A stretch of DNA of 64,000 bases from Rugosibacter aromaticivorans (GCF_000934545.1 NZ_CP010554.1:1550001-1614000); one strand, 5' to 3'; shown: positions 1 through 9,508, counted from the first letter of the stretch. The notes: generated from the sequence alone by a model not told the origin. Made by a program: numbers and translations.

Positions 1-558
1 CCCCGCCTGGGTCTTGCCGCAACTGACGGCGGGCAGCTGATTCGTCTCGACAATACACGCTGGCTGCTGGCGCTTGACCCTGCCGCCGCCATCCGGCGGT
101 GGCCGCAAATTACGGCCACCGCCAAAGTCACCGGACTTGCCGCCTGGCATTGGCTGGAAATTGCCGCCGGGCAACCGCGCGTCACTGCCGCCACGCAAGA
201 AGCCTTCGTGCCGCAAATGCTCAACATGGAACTCCCCGCCGTGGCTGGTGTGAGCTTTACCAAAGGCTGCTATCCGGGACAGGAAATTGTCGCCCGTACG
301 CACTATCTGGGTAAAGTCAAACGCCGTACCTACCGCGCGCGGCTGGCGAGCCTGGCCGCCCCCGGCACGCACGTCTATGCCCCAGAAACGGGCGACCAGC
401 AATGCGGCGCGCTGGTCAGTATCGCGCCATCGCCGGAGGACGGATTCGAGTGTCTGGTCAGTGTACAAAGCAGCGCTGTCGCCGCTGGCGAAGTACATCT
501 TGGTGCACCAGATGGCGAACGGCTGACTTTCCTGCCACTGCCCTACACACTTGATTGA
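1..558 (+). CDS. ygfZ: YgfZ/GcvT-like folate-binding protein, 5' truncated by the window edge
   Basis: Frame 1 is open from the first base to a TGA at 556, so only the C-terminal ~185 residues are present. The segment KGCYPGQEIVART at about residues 84-96 of the visible part is the signature of the YgfZ family (tetrahydrofolate-dependent helper of Fe-S cluster enzymes, GcvT fold). The upstream part (WHWLEIAAGQPRV) also fits the family. YgfZ acts in the cytoplasm in maintenance of certain Fe-S proteins; this role is family knowledge. The next gene starts only a few bases downstream on the same strand, so the two are probably co-transcribed. The true start lies outside the window. Confidence 0.9.
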   Translation, partial: PRLGLAATDGGQLIRLDNTRWLLALDPAAAIRRWPQITATAKVTGLAAWHWLEIAAGQPRVTAATQEAFVPQMLNMELPAVAGVSFTKGCYPGQEIVARTHYLGKVKRRTYRARLASLAAPGTHVYAPETGDQQCGALVSIAPSPEDGFECLVSVQSSAVAAGEVHLGAPDGERLTFLPLPYTLD

Positions 559-565
559 ATAATTG

Positions 566-1348
566 ATGTGCCTGATTCTCCTCGCCTGGCAGGCTCATCC
601 CAACTATCCGTTGGTCGTTGCCGCCAATCGCGACGAGTTTTTCGCTCGCCCCACCGCCACCGCAGCTTTCTGGCCACAAGCCCAGCAGGTGCTGGCCGGA
701 CGCGACTTGCAAGCGGGCGGCACCTGGCTCGGCGTTACGCGTACCGGCCGTTTCGCGGCGTTGACCAACTACCGCGACCCGGCACAAAACCGCCAGCTAC
801 CCTCACGCGGGGCGCTGGTGGCGGATTTTCTGACGGGAAGCGAAACACCGGAAGCCTATCTGGCCCGCATCGCCGCCAGCGGCGTCGCCTATAACGGCTA
901 CAACCTGCTGCTCGGCGATGGTAAGCGCCTGTGGTGGGCGTCGAATGTCAGTGGCGAACGGCGGCCGCTTGCCCCCGGCATCTATGGCGTCTCGAACGAT
1001 TTGCTCGATACACCCCGGCCAAAAGTCGGCGCTGGCAAGACGGCGCTGACACAAGCCATCGACCATTTGCCGGACGATCGCCCGCTGTTCAACCTGTTGC
1101 AGAACGACGCCATCCACCCCGATGAACATCTGCCTGCCACCGGCGTTCCGCAGGACTGGGAACGCCTGCTTTCCGCCGCCTTCGTCAAGTCGCCCAGTTA
1201 CGGCACGCGCAGTTCCACGGTACTCTACCAGCGATGCGATGGATGGATAACCTTCGATGAGCAAATCTGGCTGGCAGGTGCGCAGCGTGGCGCACGGGTG
1301 CGGTATCGTTTGGTTGTTGCAGAGGTCGCCTCAGAAACCGAAAAATAA
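566..1348 (+). CDS. NRDE family protein (TANGO2-like)
   Basis: A protein of about 260 residues opening MCLILLAWQAHPNYPLVVAA and containing the family motif NRDEFF near residue 24, which defines the NRDE/TANGO2 family. The biochemical function of bacterial members is unsettled; the human homologue is linked to haem or lipid handling. A TTG at 563 precedes the ATG at 566; the ATG is chosen because family members begin with MC. The gap to the ygfZ-like gene is seven bases, suggesting one transcript. At 1021-1035 the gene contains a perfect AAAAGTCGGCGCTGG, the core of the dispersed repeat family of this window, read as PKVGAGK; this may be chance or a copy. Confidence 0.88.
   Translation: MCLILLAWQAHPNYPLVVAANRDEFFARPTATAAFWPQAQQVLAGRDLQAGGTWLGVTRTGRFAALTNYRDPAQNRQLPSRGALVADFLTGSETPEAYLARIAASGVAYNGYNLLLGDGKRLWWASNVSGERRPLAPGIYGVSNDLLDTPRPKVGAGKTALTQAIDHLPDDRPLFNLLQNDAIHPDEHLPATGVPQDWERLLSAAFVKSPSYGTRSSTVLYQRCDGWITFDEQIWLAGAQRGARVRYRLVVAEVASETEK
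1021..1035 (-). repeat. Short core of dispersed repeat family inside the NRDE gene (weak copy)
   Basis: AAAAGTCGGCGCTGG matches 15 bases of the dispersed repeat core, but the flanking TGAYACG part is absent (CAAGAC instead). It could be a truncated copy or chance. Confidence 0.35.
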
Positions 1349-1363
1349 AGCAAGACCGGTTTG

Positions 1364-1577
1364 CTATCCGCAGCACCCGCGCTGCTGCTGAATCGGCGGA
1401 CACTTCACCGAGCCGAATGAACAGAACACGCAGCAGTCGCCAGGATTGGGGCGCAGCAGCGTCTTACATTGATTGCACTCGTAGAAAAACTGGCAGGCGT
1501 CCGTGGGCCATGGATTCCTGTTTGGCGAAACTGCACTGCGGGCAGGTCAGCACGGATTCAAGAGGGATTGTAGTCAT
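1364..1577 (-). pseudogene. GDCCVxC domain small cysteine-rich protein, frameshifted
   Basis: The leftward reading starts at ATG 1577 with MTTIPLESVLTCPQCSFAKQ, then leaves frame after ESM. Skipping one G in the ATGGCCC stretch near 1506-1511 restores TDACQFFYECNQCKTLL, then NPGDCCVFCSFGSVKCPPIQ and a stop at 1364. This is the full GDCCVxC-domain protein of about 70 residues, a small family with several Cys pairs and no proven function. The 214-base span is one base longer than a multiple of three, consistent with a single inserted base. It lies just upstream of the DUF2189 gene's 3' end. It is either a recent pseudogene or a sequencing or assembly error. Confidence 0.8.
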
Positions 1578-1584
1578 TGCGGTG

Positions 1585-2373
1585 TCACTGCTGCACGGCA
1601 CCAACAGTGTCTCGATACGCATGCCAAGTAGCGTGCCCCAGCAAAGGAATAATCACTATCATGCCCCATAGTTGGGTCGCAAATCCAATGGCAGTTAGCG
1701 TAACAAGTAAGGCAGCCCACAAAAGCATCGCTGGCACATTGGCCATAACGACCTTGATACTGGTGCCCATAGCGGTCATTAACCCTGTGGAACGATCCAT
1801 TATCATGGGAACAGAAACTGCGGTGAGCATAAAAACACCGGCGGCGATGACCCCGCCCGTAATGCCATAGGTCAACAAAAAGGTAGTACCCCCGGAGGTG
1901 ATCCAGCTAGTTTGATAGATGGCACCGCTTATGGCGGGGAGTTCGCCATGGAAATAATTTTTAAAAATCAGGGCAGATAATCCAATCCAAACAAAAACAA
2001 ATGGCACGAGAAGCGCGGCTAGCCTGGCCAATCGCCCACCATTTATTTTCAGCCCGTTCAGTGAAAACTCGAAACTCACCGGCTGCCCTGATTCTTTGCG
2101 GCGAGATAATTCATACAGGCCTGTTGCCATGAGTGGGCTAACCAGCAGAAAGCCGGAAATGGCTGCAGAAAACAAATAGAGGTGATTACTTGTAAACATC
2201 ACTACCACCCAGCCCATGGCGGTGATGATCAGGCCGTGGCCCAGGCTGGCTGTCAGGCTGTGTACCATATCGCTCCAACCCTGACGCAGCCAGTGGAACG
2301 GACTTAGAAAACCGACGCGTCGAATGGCAATAGATTGTTCTGTTTGGAGGTTAGAAGCATTTTGTTCGCTCAT
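1585..2373 (-). CDS. DUF2189 domain integral membrane protein
   Basis: 262 residues with about six hydrophobic segments (for example MGWVVVMF, FVWIGLSALIF, GGVIAAGVFMLTAVSV). The N-terminal stretch IRRVGFLSPFHWLRQGWSDM is typical of DUF2189 proteins, predicted inner-membrane proteins of unknown role sometimes found near cytochrome oxidase genes. The start at 2373 is preferred over an upstream in-frame ATG at 2424 because GAGGAGACTGTAATG gives a good ribosome binding site. It stands alone, with the frameshifted GDCCVxC gene immediately downstream on the same strand. Confidence 0.8.
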   Translation of the reverse strand: MSEQNASNLQTEQSIAIRRVGFLSPFHWLRQGWSDMVHSLTASLGHGLIITAMGWVVVMFTSNHLYLFSAAISGFLLVSPLMATGLYELSRRKESGQPVSFEFSLNGLKINGGRLARLAALLVPFVFVWIGLSALIFKNYFHGELPAISGAIYQTSWITSGGTTFLLTYGITGGVIAAGVFMLTAVSVPMIMDRSTGLMTAMGTSIKVVMANVPAMLLWAALLVTLTAIGFATQLWGMIVIIPLLGHATWHAYRDTVGAVQQ

Positions 2374-2526
2374 TACAGTCTCCTCAGATTTTTGTTCGAA
2401 GTAAAGATGATTCCCGCCTGCCATGTCAGACAGAATAATTCTTATCCGGCGTCTTTATCCTACGCCTTTTTCATAATGCGAACCATCGGTCAGCCAAAGA
2501 TTTATGAGAGACAACGCCCTGCCCCT

Positions 2527-3855
2527 TTACAGAAAACGTCGTGGGAGCAAGCCACTTTCTCGTGCCTTTTTTTCAAGCAATGCACGATCATCCGGATGTG
2601 CAATACTGATAAGCGCATTCACGCGCTCCGGAATGCTTTTCCCTTTGAGATTAACCATCCCGTACTCTGTCACCACATACATGACATCAGTGCGTGGTGT
2701 GGTGATTACCGTGCCAGTGGGATGCCCAGCCACGATACGCGAACGTGGCTGATCACCTTTCATATAGCGAGAAGAGAGGCACATGAATGATTTACCGCCT
2801 TCCGACATAAAAGCACCACGTACAAACTGTAGCTGCCCTCCGGTGCCTGTCCGATGTTTGAAACCTGCGCTCTCGGAAGCCACCTGCCCCATGAGATCAA
2901 TCTGCATTGCATTGTTAATGGAGACAACCCTACGATTACGCGCAATGTTTTCAGTGAGATTCGTTTCGTTAACGGGCAGACTCATGCACATTTCGTTGCC
3001 ATCAAGGAAGTCGTACGTGCGCTTCGATCCAGCAGCGAACGTGAAAACTATTTTGCCGCGATAGGTGCTCTTGCATGCGCCAGTCACTTTGCCTGCCATC
3101 ACCAGATCGACCATTCCATCGACAAACATTTCAGTATGAATTCCAAGATTCTTGACCGGCGCGTGCGCCAAGGCACCGCAAACCGCATTGGGCATGCCAC
3201 CGATGCCAATCTGAAGGCATGCGCCATCTTCTATTTCTGGAATAATCAGATTCGCCACTGTAATATCAATATCTGTCACAGGCGCGCTAGGTAATTCGGT
3301 CAAAGGGGCGTTATCCCCTTGAATAACTGCATCGACTTCAGAAATATGAATGACATTTTCCAAGCCATAGCACGTGGGCAGCGCAGTGCTGGTTTCAACC
3401 ACCACACGACGGGCCTTTTCGCATAAAGCGCGCACATAGCAGGTCGATGCACCGAAATTGAAATAACCATGCCGATCCATAGGTGTGGTTTTAATCACGG
3501 CAATATCCACATCCAGATAATCCTGATACAGCCTTGGGCCTTCGCCAAAATTAAAGGGGATATAACTGGCTACACCATTGTCATATAGCTTACGATCGTA
3601 CGCTGAAAAATGCCAGCTTTCACCATGAAAATGTTGCTGTTCAGGATCAACCTCTAACACCTTGCGCGGCTTCATGGTCAGAATGCTTCTGATGCGCACA
3701 TCCTGTAGCTGGAGCTTACGTTCCGCCAAAGCAGAATCAAACACATCTGGCTGGTTAAGCGAGGCACCGTAATCAACCGACCAGCCCGATTGAACAATGT
3801 CGGCAACCGCAGCTGCGGTTGCCGTTTTTTCTTGTAGCATTTTTTGAAAATCCAT
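2527..3855 (-). CDS. Acetyl-CoA hydrolase/transferase family CoA-transferase
   Basis: 442 residues of the acetyl-CoA hydrolase/transferase family, which moves CoA between an acyl-CoA and a free acid such as acetate, butyrate, 4-hydroxybutyrate or succinate. Visible landmarks are LQIGIGGMPNAVCGAL near residues 215-230, HTEMFVDGMVDL just after it, and the C-terminal VVTEYGMVNLKGKSIPER, which family members share. Length matches the butyryl/4-hydroxybutyrate:acetate CoA-transferase group. The substrate cannot be decided from sequence. It is an isolated leftward gene; nagZ follows 65 bases upstream in genome terms on the same strand. Confidence 0.82.
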   Translation of the reverse strand: MDFQKMLQEKTATAAAVADIVQSGWSVDYGASLNQPDVFDSALAERKLQLQDVRIRSILTMKPRKVLEVDPEQQHFHGESWHFSAYDRKLYDNGVASYIPFNFGEGPRLYQDYLDVDIAVIKTTPMDRHGYFNFGASTCYVRALCEKARRVVVETSTALPTCYGLENVIHISEVDAVIQGDNAPLTELPSAPVTDIDITVANLIIPEIEDGACLQIGIGGMPNAVCGALAHAPVKNLGIHTEMFVDGMVDLVMAGKVTGACKSTYRGKIVFTFAAGSKRTYDFLDGNEMCMSLPVNETNLTENIARNRRVVSINNAMQIDLMGQVASESAGFKHRTGTGGQLQFVRGAFMSEGGKSFMCLSSRYMKGDQPRSRIVAGHPTGTVITTPRTDVMYVVTEYGMVNLKGKSIPERVNALISIAHPDDRALLEKKARESGLLPRRFL

Positions 3856-3919
3856 TTCGATGCCCCTTGAAAATAATCCTTAATCTAACCTGAAAAATAC
3901 ATTCTGATACCGCCTCTTT

Positions 3920-4945
3920 TTATGGGGAGATAGTACCGGTTAATTGGTCTATGGTGGCAACCCCCATGGCATAATAATGGTTATTTTTCTGCCAGGGTTC
4001 ACCCGGTACAAGCCGGCTGAGTGGTCGACGAGCGCAGGGCGCGTGCTCTGGCTGCCAGGTTTCGAGCAATACACCCACATCGTCTGGCGCATTGCAAACC
4101 AAGAGCACATCACATCCGGCTGTCCAGGCCGCATTGGCCCGATCGACAATATTCCCTGCCACGCTGGCTCCTTCCATCGAAAGATCGTCGCTAAAAATAA
4201 CGCCGTCAAAGGCAAATTCATTACGTAATTTATTAATCCATACCGGAGAAAAACCGGCAGGCCGGAAATCAACTTGCGGATAAATCACGTGTGCGGGCAT
4301 GATGGCATCAAATGAGAGGTGTCGATAAGGCATCAGGTCGTCGCTCATGTCAGCCAACGCGCGCTCATCCACCGGAACAGTCACATGAGAATCCGCCGCA
4401 ACCCAGCCGTGACCTGGGAAATGTTTACCGCAACACCGCATCCCAGCCAACCGTAACCCCTCTATCAGCGCACCAGCAAGTTCAGTTACCGCTTGGGGAA
4501 CGCGATGAAAGGCCCGGTCGCCAATGATCCCGCTCCGCCCCCAATCGAGGTCAAGAACAGGGGTAAATGAAAAATCAACACCACAGTGACGCAGTTCAGC
4601 AGCCAGTAAATAACCGATGGTGCGCGCAGCTTCACGAGCGCCTGTTGCATCGCTATCCCACAGAACACCCAATTTTCGCATGGCGGGTATTAGGGTGAAA
4701 TCATCCCGGCAACGCTGAACGCGGCCACCTTCGTGATCAATGGCAATCAATAATCGCGGTGTGCGCAGCGCATGAATCTCCGCACATAACTCGGTGAGTT
4801 GCTGACGATCACGATAGTTACGTGTGAAAAGTATCATCCCGCCGACTAGCGGATGTGTCAACCGCTCATGATCGAGTGCAGTCAGCGTATGCCCTTCAAT
4901 GTCTATCATCAAGGGACCAAGATGTTGTGTTGAAAGTGTTTTCAT
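3920..4945 (-). CDS. nagZ: Beta-N-acetylhexosaminidase NagZ (peptidoglycan recycling)
   Basis: 341 residues of glycoside hydrolase family 3. Motifs: IDHEGGRVQR near residue 68, KHFPGHG near 174 with the catalytic-dyad region following, and FSDDLSMEGA near 255 with the nucleophile Asp. NagZ removes N-acetylglucosamine from muropeptide fragments in the cytoplasm during cell-wall recycling. Its ATG overlaps the acpS stop by four bases (ATGA), so it is the last gene of the long leftward run from rpoE. The length is normal and no defect is seen. Confidence 0.95.
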   Translation of the reverse strand: MKTLSTQHLGPLMIDIEGHTLTALDHERLTHPLVGGMILFTRNYRDRQQLTELCAEIHALRTPRLLIAIDHEGGRVQRCRDDFTLIPAMRKLGVLWDSDATGAREAARTIGYLLAAELRHCGVDFSFTPVLDLDWGRSGIIGDRAFHRVPQAVTELAGALIEGLRLAGMRCCGKHFPGHGWVAADSHVTVPVDERALADMSDDLMPYRHLSFDAIMPAHVIYPQVDFRPAGFSPVWINKLRNEFAFDGVIFSDDLSMEGASVAGNIVDRANAAWTAGCDVLLVCNAPDDVGVLLETWQPEHAPCARRPLSRLVPGEPWQKNNHYYAMGVATIDQLTGTISP

Positions 4946-5319
4946 GGCGTTTCCAGTAAAACAAATGCGACGGCGTAATCTTGTTCGTCACTAATCGAAA
5001 GATGAGCCGTCATTTTTCGCTGAGAAAAATACGCGGCAAGGGATGGGGAAAAAGAAAAACCGGGTTTACCCAGTGCATCATGCGTCACACTGATTTCAGG
5101 CAAAACCAGAGGGAAACGTATGCCAATACCCAGCGCTTTCCCCAAGGCTTCTTTGGCCACGAATCGTTTTGCAAGCACGCGGGCCGGGTCTTGGCTGGCG
5201 GTGCAAGCAGCACGCTCATCAGGCGCTAAAATTTTTCGCAAAGCATGCTCACCATGACGCTGCCACAACTCGGTCATGCGTTTAATCGCCACGATATCAG
5301 TGCCGACGCCAAAAATCAT
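4942..5319 (-). CDS. acpS: Holo-[acyl-carrier-protein] synthase AcpS
   Basis: 125 residues. [12 protein letters not shown] at the N-terminus (Mg-binding Asp) and [13 protein letters not shown] near residue 50 are AcpS signatures. The enzyme transfers 4'-phosphopantetheine from CoA to the serine of acyl carrier protein; an acpP gene lies at 19557-19796 in this window. It overlaps pdxJ and nagZ by four bases on each side, the usual betaproteobacterial order pdxJ-acpS-nagZ. Confidence 0.96.
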   Translation of the reverse strand: MIFGVGTDIVAIKRMTELWQRHGEHALRKILAPDERAACTASQDPARVLAKRFVAKEALGKALGIGIRFPLVLPEISVTHDALGKPGFSFSPSLAAYFSQRKMTAHLSISDEQDYAVAFVLLETP

Positions 5320-6065
5320 TGGCGGTGCATGTTGTTAATGAGACTTTTCATTTCACGAACCGCTTCGCGCATGCCCACAAAAACAGCCCGGCTGACAATG
5401 GCATGGCCAATATGCAGTTCGCGAATGCCCGGTAGTGCGGCTACAGGCTGCACGTTAGCGTAGTTAAGCGCATGCCCGGCATTTAGCTGCAGGCCTGCTG
5501 TACGAACCGCTTCACCGGCGATGCGCAGTTTTGTTAGCTCAGACTTAACGGCTTGGCTCTCTTCGTCACGTCCCTGCGTATGAAACGCTTGTGCATAAGG
5601 CCCGGTATGTAATTCGCACACGTGCACGCCAATGCGTGCCGCAGCGTCAACCTGAATTAATTCAGCATCGATAAAAACACTGGTCTGAATACCCGCTTGA
5701 GTCAGACGAGAAACGACCGTGCGCAAGCGTTGCTCCTGTTCGGCCACATTTAAGCCGCCCTCGGTCGTGATTTCATGCCGCCCTTCAGGCACCAACATGG
5801 CCATTTCGGGTTTGGTTGCACAGGCAATGGCAATCATTTCTTCGGTTGCAGCCATTTCAAGGTTTAGCTTGATGTGTGTGAGCTCACGCAAGCGACGCAC
5901 ATCTTTATCCTGAATATGCCGACGATCTTCGCGCAGATGCACCGTAATGCCATCTGCGCCACCGAGCTGGGCTTCAACCGCCGCCCATACGGGATCTGGT
6001 TCATAGGTTTGTCGCGCCTGACGAATCGTGGCGACGTGATCGATATTCACGCCCAGCTTAATCAC
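5316..6065 (-). CDS. pdxJ: Pyridoxine 5'-phosphate synthase PdxJ
   Basis: 249 residues beginning [20 protein letters not shown], the PdxJ signature. Later motifs include [20 protein letters not shown] and [12 protein letters not shown]. PdxJ condenses 1-deoxyxylulose 5-phosphate with 3-amino-2-oxopropyl phosphate to form pyridoxine 5'-phosphate (vitamin B6 pathway). It overlaps recO upstream and acpS downstream by four bases, so translation is probably coupled. Confidence 0.97.
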   Translation of the reverse strand: MIKLGVNIDHVATIRQARQTYEPDPVWAAVEAQLGGADGITVHLREDRRHIQDKDVRRLRELTHIKLNLEMAATEEMIAIACATKPEMAMLVPEGRHEITTEGGLNVAEQEQRLRTVVSRLTQAGIQTSVFIDAELIQVDAAARIGVHVCELHTGPYAQAFHTQGRDEESQAVKSELTKLRIAGEAVRTAGLQLNAGHALNYANVQPVAALPGIRELHIGHAIVSRAVFVGMREAVREMKSLINNMHRQ

Positions 6066-6790
6066 AGTTTCTGTAACTCCATAAAAACCCGCCGTGATTG
6101 CAGCGGTTTTCCTCCCAGATGATGCGCAATCAGTTGGCGCATCAACACCTTACTCTCTAGCCGCGTTTGCGGATCGGTATAGTCGTCCGCAGCCATATCG
6201 AGCAGCGTTTTACCACGTAAAACATTCAAATTCGCCGTGTCACCAGCGCCGACTTTTCGAATAGGCCCACGTTCAACCTGAAAAGCATAGTGTGCTTGCG
6301 CACTGATCTGTTCGCCTGTGACCGCCTCGCGATCGAGCGTCAAGCCATAGCCTAATTCCTTGAGCAGAGTCTTTTCAAAACGCCTCAACTCTGGCGCATC
6401 AGCGCCACCCAGTGCCAGCGCGTGCAAGGCGGCACTGTAAGCATCGAAAAGCACACGATGTGGGTCTTCCCGTGGCAACATCTTTACTAATAGCTCATTG
6501 AGGTAATAACCCGGCAACAGACAACGCCCGCCTAATAACGGCATGCCGCCTATCCATTCAGCCTTGGCCAGAGTTTTGACCTCTCCTGCCCCGAACCAGC
6601 CAAGCTCTAATGGCTGGAACGCCATCAGCAAGCCACGCAATGCGGAACGTGGCCGTCGTGCACCGCGCGCAAGCAGCGCCAAGCGCCCATGATCGCGGGA
6701 AAAAACATCGACGACTAAACTGGTTTCGCTATAAGGATAAAGGTGCAACACAAAGGCGCGTTGCTCATCAATGTGTTGTTTTCCACTCAC
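6062..6790 (-). CDS. recO: DNA repair protein RecO, carrying a dispersed repeat core
   Basis: 242 residues with an N-terminal OB-fold ([20 protein letters not shown], then [19 protein letters not shown]) and an alpha-helical C-terminal half typical of RecO. RecO loads RecA on SSB-coated DNA with RecR. It sits between era and pdxJ as in other Betaproteobacteria. At 6234-6259 the gene contains a full copy of the dispersed repeat core, read in frame as RKVGAGDTA (about residues 178-186). This falls in a variable region before LDMAADDY, so function is probably kept. Confidence 0.95.
   Translation of the reverse strand: MSGKQHIDEQRAFVLHLYPYSETSLVVDVFSRDHGRLALLARGARRPRSALRGLLMAFQPLELGWFGAGEVKTLAKAEWIGGMPLLGGRCLLPGYYLNELLVKMLPREDPHRVLFDAYSAALHALALGGADAPELRRFEKTLLKELGYGLTLDREAVTGEQISAQAHYAFQVERGPIRKVGAGDTANLNVLRGKTLLDMAADDYTDPQTRLESKVLMRQLIAHHLGGKPLQSRRVFMELQKL
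6234..6259 (+). repeat. Dispersed repeat core inside recO
   Basis: GCCGTGTCACCAGCGCCGAC followed by TTTTCG matches the 24-26 base core shared with copies at 36644, 40355, 63801 and the long forms at 17930 and 22611. It is read on the minus strand in recO as KVGAGDT. Confidence 0.75.
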
Positions 6791-6794
6791 TGTG

Positions 6795-7682
6795 TTACTC
6801 GTAGCCCAAAGACTTCAGTGCGCGCTCGTCATCCGCCCAGCCGGTTTTTATTTTGATCCAGGTTTCCAGCCAGACCTTGCCACCAAAAAGTTTTTCCATG
6901 TCTTTGCGAGCATCGGTTGAAATACGTTTCAGCCGTTCGCCCGCCTTCCCAATGACCATCACTTTATGTGCTGCTCTATCGACAATGATCGCCGCAAAAA
7001 TGCGCCTCAATTCGCCCTCTTGCTCAAACTTTTCGATCTCGACGGCCAAACCATAAGGCAGCTCTTCGCCAAGATTGCGGAATAATTTTTCACGCAGAAT
7101 TTCTGAGGCGAGAAAGCGTTCGGATCGATCAGTGATGTCATCCGCAGCAAACACCGGTGGCATAACAGGTAAATAAGCTGCCACAGCGGATAACAACGTA
7201 TTCGTGCCCACGTTTTTTTCAGCAGAAAGAGGCACGATCTCGGTAAAAGTATGCAGCGCCGAAACTTGCGCGATAAATGGCAGCAACTTCCCTTTGTCAG
7301 CTAAACGGTCGATTTTATTAATCACTAAAATGATGGGTTTTTCCGCCGGCAGCATGGCCATGAGTGCTCCTTCGCCTGCCCCCCAGCGCCCGGCTTCAAT
7401 CACCAGCAAAATCACATCCACATCGGCGAATGATGAAGTCACACTTCGATTCATCAAGCGGTTAAGGGCATTCGTGTGGGACGTTTGGAAACCTGGCGTA
7501 TCGACAAAAATAAATTGATTGTCTGTCGTGGTCAAGACACCGTGGATGCGGTGTCTTGTAGTTTGTGCCTTCTTGGAGGTGATACTCACTTTGGCACCAA
7601 TCAGACAATTAGTCAGCGTTGATTTACCGACATTGGGGCGGCCAATGATCGCTATATAACCAGTACGGAAATTTTCATTCAT
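6795..7682 (-). CDS. era: GTPase Era
   Basis: 295 residues. G1 GRPNVGKST near residue 15, G3 DTPGFQ near 61, G4 NKID near 122 and a C-terminal KH RNA-binding domain (IVDRAAHKVMVIGKAGERLK) are all present. Era binds the 3' end of 16S rRNA and assists 30S assembly. It overlaps rnc by eight bases, the conserved rnc-era-recO order. No anomaly. Confidence 0.97.
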   Translation of the reverse strand: MNENFRTGYIAIIGRPNVGKSTLTNCLIGAKVSITSKKAQTTRHRIHGVLTTTDNQFIFVDTPGFQTSHTNALNRLMNRSVTSSFADVDVILLVIEAGRWGAGEGALMAMLPAEKPIILVINKIDRLADKGKLLPFIAQVSALHTFTEIVPLSAEKNVGTNTLLSAVAAYLPVMPPVFAADDITDRSERFLASEILREKLFRNLGEELPYGLAVEIEKFEQEGELRRIFAAIIVDRAAHKVMVIGKAGERLKRISTDARKDMEKLFGGKVWLETWIKIKTGWADDERALKSLGYE

Positions 7683-8355
7683 TTTTTATTTGGGTAATCT
7701 GGGCAAGCGTCAAACGAGCGGCTTGCTGTTCGGCTGTACGACGACTACTGCCTTTGCCGACACACGAAATATTCAACTCGGCAACCACGCATGAGACTTC
7801 AAATTCCTGTGCGTGCGCCTCGCCACGCAGGGCGAGCAGAGAATAACTTGGCAAGGATAAATGTCGCCCCTGCATTAATTCTTGCAAGGCTGTTTTAGGA
7901 TCTTTCCCTGATTTTTGCGGGTCGATACGCAAAACCCATGGAGTAAAAAGGCGATCAATAACCTGTTGCGCAGCAATAAACCCCGCATCCAGGAAAACTG
8001 CCGCAAACACGGCTTCCAAGGCATCGGCCAGGGTTGATGGGCGACTAAAGCCGCCACTTTTTAGCTCCCCTTCGCCTAGACGCAAATAATCACCTAGGCG
8101 CATGCTCAGTGCAATTTCGGCGAGGGTTTCTTGGCGCACCAGACTCGCACGCAAGCGAGAAAGCTCGCCCTCATTGCATTCTGCATAGCGCATAAACAAG
8201 GCATGCGCAATAACGCAATTTAGTATCGAATCGCCAAGAAACTCAAGGCGCTCATTGTGCGGCACACCAAAGCTTCGGTGAGTCAGCGCTTGCCGGAGCA
8301 ACTCTGGACGAGTAAATTGATGTCCCAGGGAAGCTTCTACCGCTTTAAGCTTCAT
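7675..8355 (-). CDS. rnc: Ribonuclease III
   Basis: 226 residues. The signature NERLEFLGDSIL near residue 34 carries the catalytic acidic residues, and a double-stranded RNA-binding domain starts near DPKTALQELMQ (residue ~150). RNase III processes rRNA precursors. In type II CRISPR systems it also cuts the crRNA-tracrRNA duplex, so this gene is a likely host partner of the Cas9 locus at 45-52 kb (family knowledge; some Neisseria-type II-C systems can work without it). It overlaps DUF4845 and era. Confidence 0.97.
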   Translation of the reverse strand: MKLKAVEASLGHQFTRPELLRQALTHRSFGVPHNERLEFLGDSILNCVIAHALFMRYAECNEGELSRLRASLVRQETLAEIALSMRLGDYLRLGEGELKSGGFSRPSTLADALEAVFAAVFLDAGFIAAQQVIDRLFTPWVLRIDPQKSGKDPKTALQELMQGRHLSLPSYSLLALRGEAHAQEFEVSCVVAELNISCVGKGSSRRTAEQQAARLTLAQITQIKNE

Positions 8356-8711
8356 TTCTTCGCGCTGCTACCCTCAAAATCAAAGACCAGGCTGACGTTA
8401 TAAAACAAGGGAACTTTCTTTGTGTATGCAAAAGAAATGACTAATTCGCCACCTTCCTTGCTCACGTCAATATCCTGCCCGGTCACGCTTTTAATGACAT
8501 CAATATCGGCACGTTTATCGTACGCCGCACGCACATCGGGTATTGTCGCCTCTTTCAGGCTGCTATCCCCTGCGGTTGCTTTGACTACCCTGAGGATTTT
8601 CCCATATTCAATCCACTCAGGCAGTACTTTCATCGTCAGCAAAGCAACGAGCGCAAAAATTACGCTGCCAATCATCAGACCATTCAGACTCACACCACGC
8701 TGGAATTTCAT
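8352..8711 (-). CDS. DUF4845 domain protein
   Basis: 119 residues with one N-terminal membrane segment (GLMIGSVIFALVALLTMKVL) and a short periplasmic domain. Proteins of DUF4845 are regularly encoded between lepB and rnc in Betaproteobacteria; their role is not known. The stop overlaps the rnc start by four bases and lepB ends eight bases upstream, so it belongs to the operon. Confidence 0.85.
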   Translation of the reverse strand: MKFQRGVSLNGLMIGSVIFALVALLTMKVLPEWIEYGKILRVVKATAGDSSLKEATIPDVRAAYDKRADIDVIKSVTGQDIDVSKEGGELVISFAYTKKVPLFYNVSLVFDFEGSSAKK

Positions 8712-8719
8712 TTTCTCTC

Positions 8720-9508
8720 CTAATGAAAACGGCCGATACGCTGTAAATCGCTGAAATTAAACCAGATAAAAAATGCTTTCCCCACCAGATTTTGATCGGG
8801 CACAAACCCCCAGAAACGGCTGTCCTGGGAATTATCACGGTTATCACCCATGACAAAATAATGACCAGCCGGCACTCGGCAACTCACGCCATCGTTATTG
8901 TAGTGGCATTGATCACTATCCGGGAAACGCACAATCGGCCGTACAAAACCAGGTGCTTCAGGATCGATAAGTATGGCGTGTTGCACATCGCCCAAGGTCT
9001 CTTTAAAACGCGGCGTGTAATACAAACGTGCAGGATCAAGATAATCCCCCGCGCTTTCATGCTTTACTTCTTGGCCGTTGATGGTCAGTTTTTTGTTGTG
9101 ATACTCCACATGATCTCCCGGCAGGCCAACCACGCGCTTGATGTAGTCGAGCGAAGGATCAGGCGGGTAGCGAAACACCACCACATCGCCCCGTTTAGGG
9201 GTGTTGAGTTCAACTATTTTCTTATTGATTACCGGTAAACGGATACCGTAAGTAAACTTGTTCACTAGAATAAAGTCACCGACCAACAGGGTAGGAGTCA
9301 TCGAGCCAGAAGGAATTTTGAAGGGTTCGACCAGGAAAGAGCGCAACACGAAAACAGCCAAAATAACCGGGAAAAAACTGCCTCCGTATTCAACCCACCA
9401 CGGATCTTTCGCATCCGCCGGCCGTTGTTTTCTCGCCCAGAAATGATTGATCGCCCAGAGAGCACCGGTAAAAACGACAAATAAAAATAAGATCAAAGCA
9501 AAATTCAT
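8720..9508 (-). CDS. lepB: Signal peptidase I
   Basis: 262 residues. Two N-terminal membrane segments flank KQRPADAKDPWWVEY. The catalytic Ser lies in PSGSMTPTLLVGDF near residue 91, the catalytic Lys in YIKRVVGLPGD near 145, and the box MGDNRDNSQDSRFWGFVP near 232. LepB removes signal peptides of exported proteins, such as those of DegP and RseB encoded upstream. It lies directly behind lepA as usual. Confidence 0.97.
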   Translation of the reverse strand: MNFALILFLFVVFTGALWAINHFWARKQRPADAKDPWWVEYGGSFFPVILAVFVLRSFLVEPFKIPSGSMTPTLLVGDFILVNKFTYGIRLPVINKKIVELNTPKRGDVVVFRYPPDPSLDYIKRVVGLPGDHVEYHNKKLTINGQEVKHESAGDYLDPARLYYTPRFKETLGDVQHAILIDPEAPGFVRPIVRFPDSDQCHYNNDGVSCRVPAGHYFVMGDNRDNSQDSRFWGFVPDQNLVGKAFFIWFNFSDLQRIGRFH

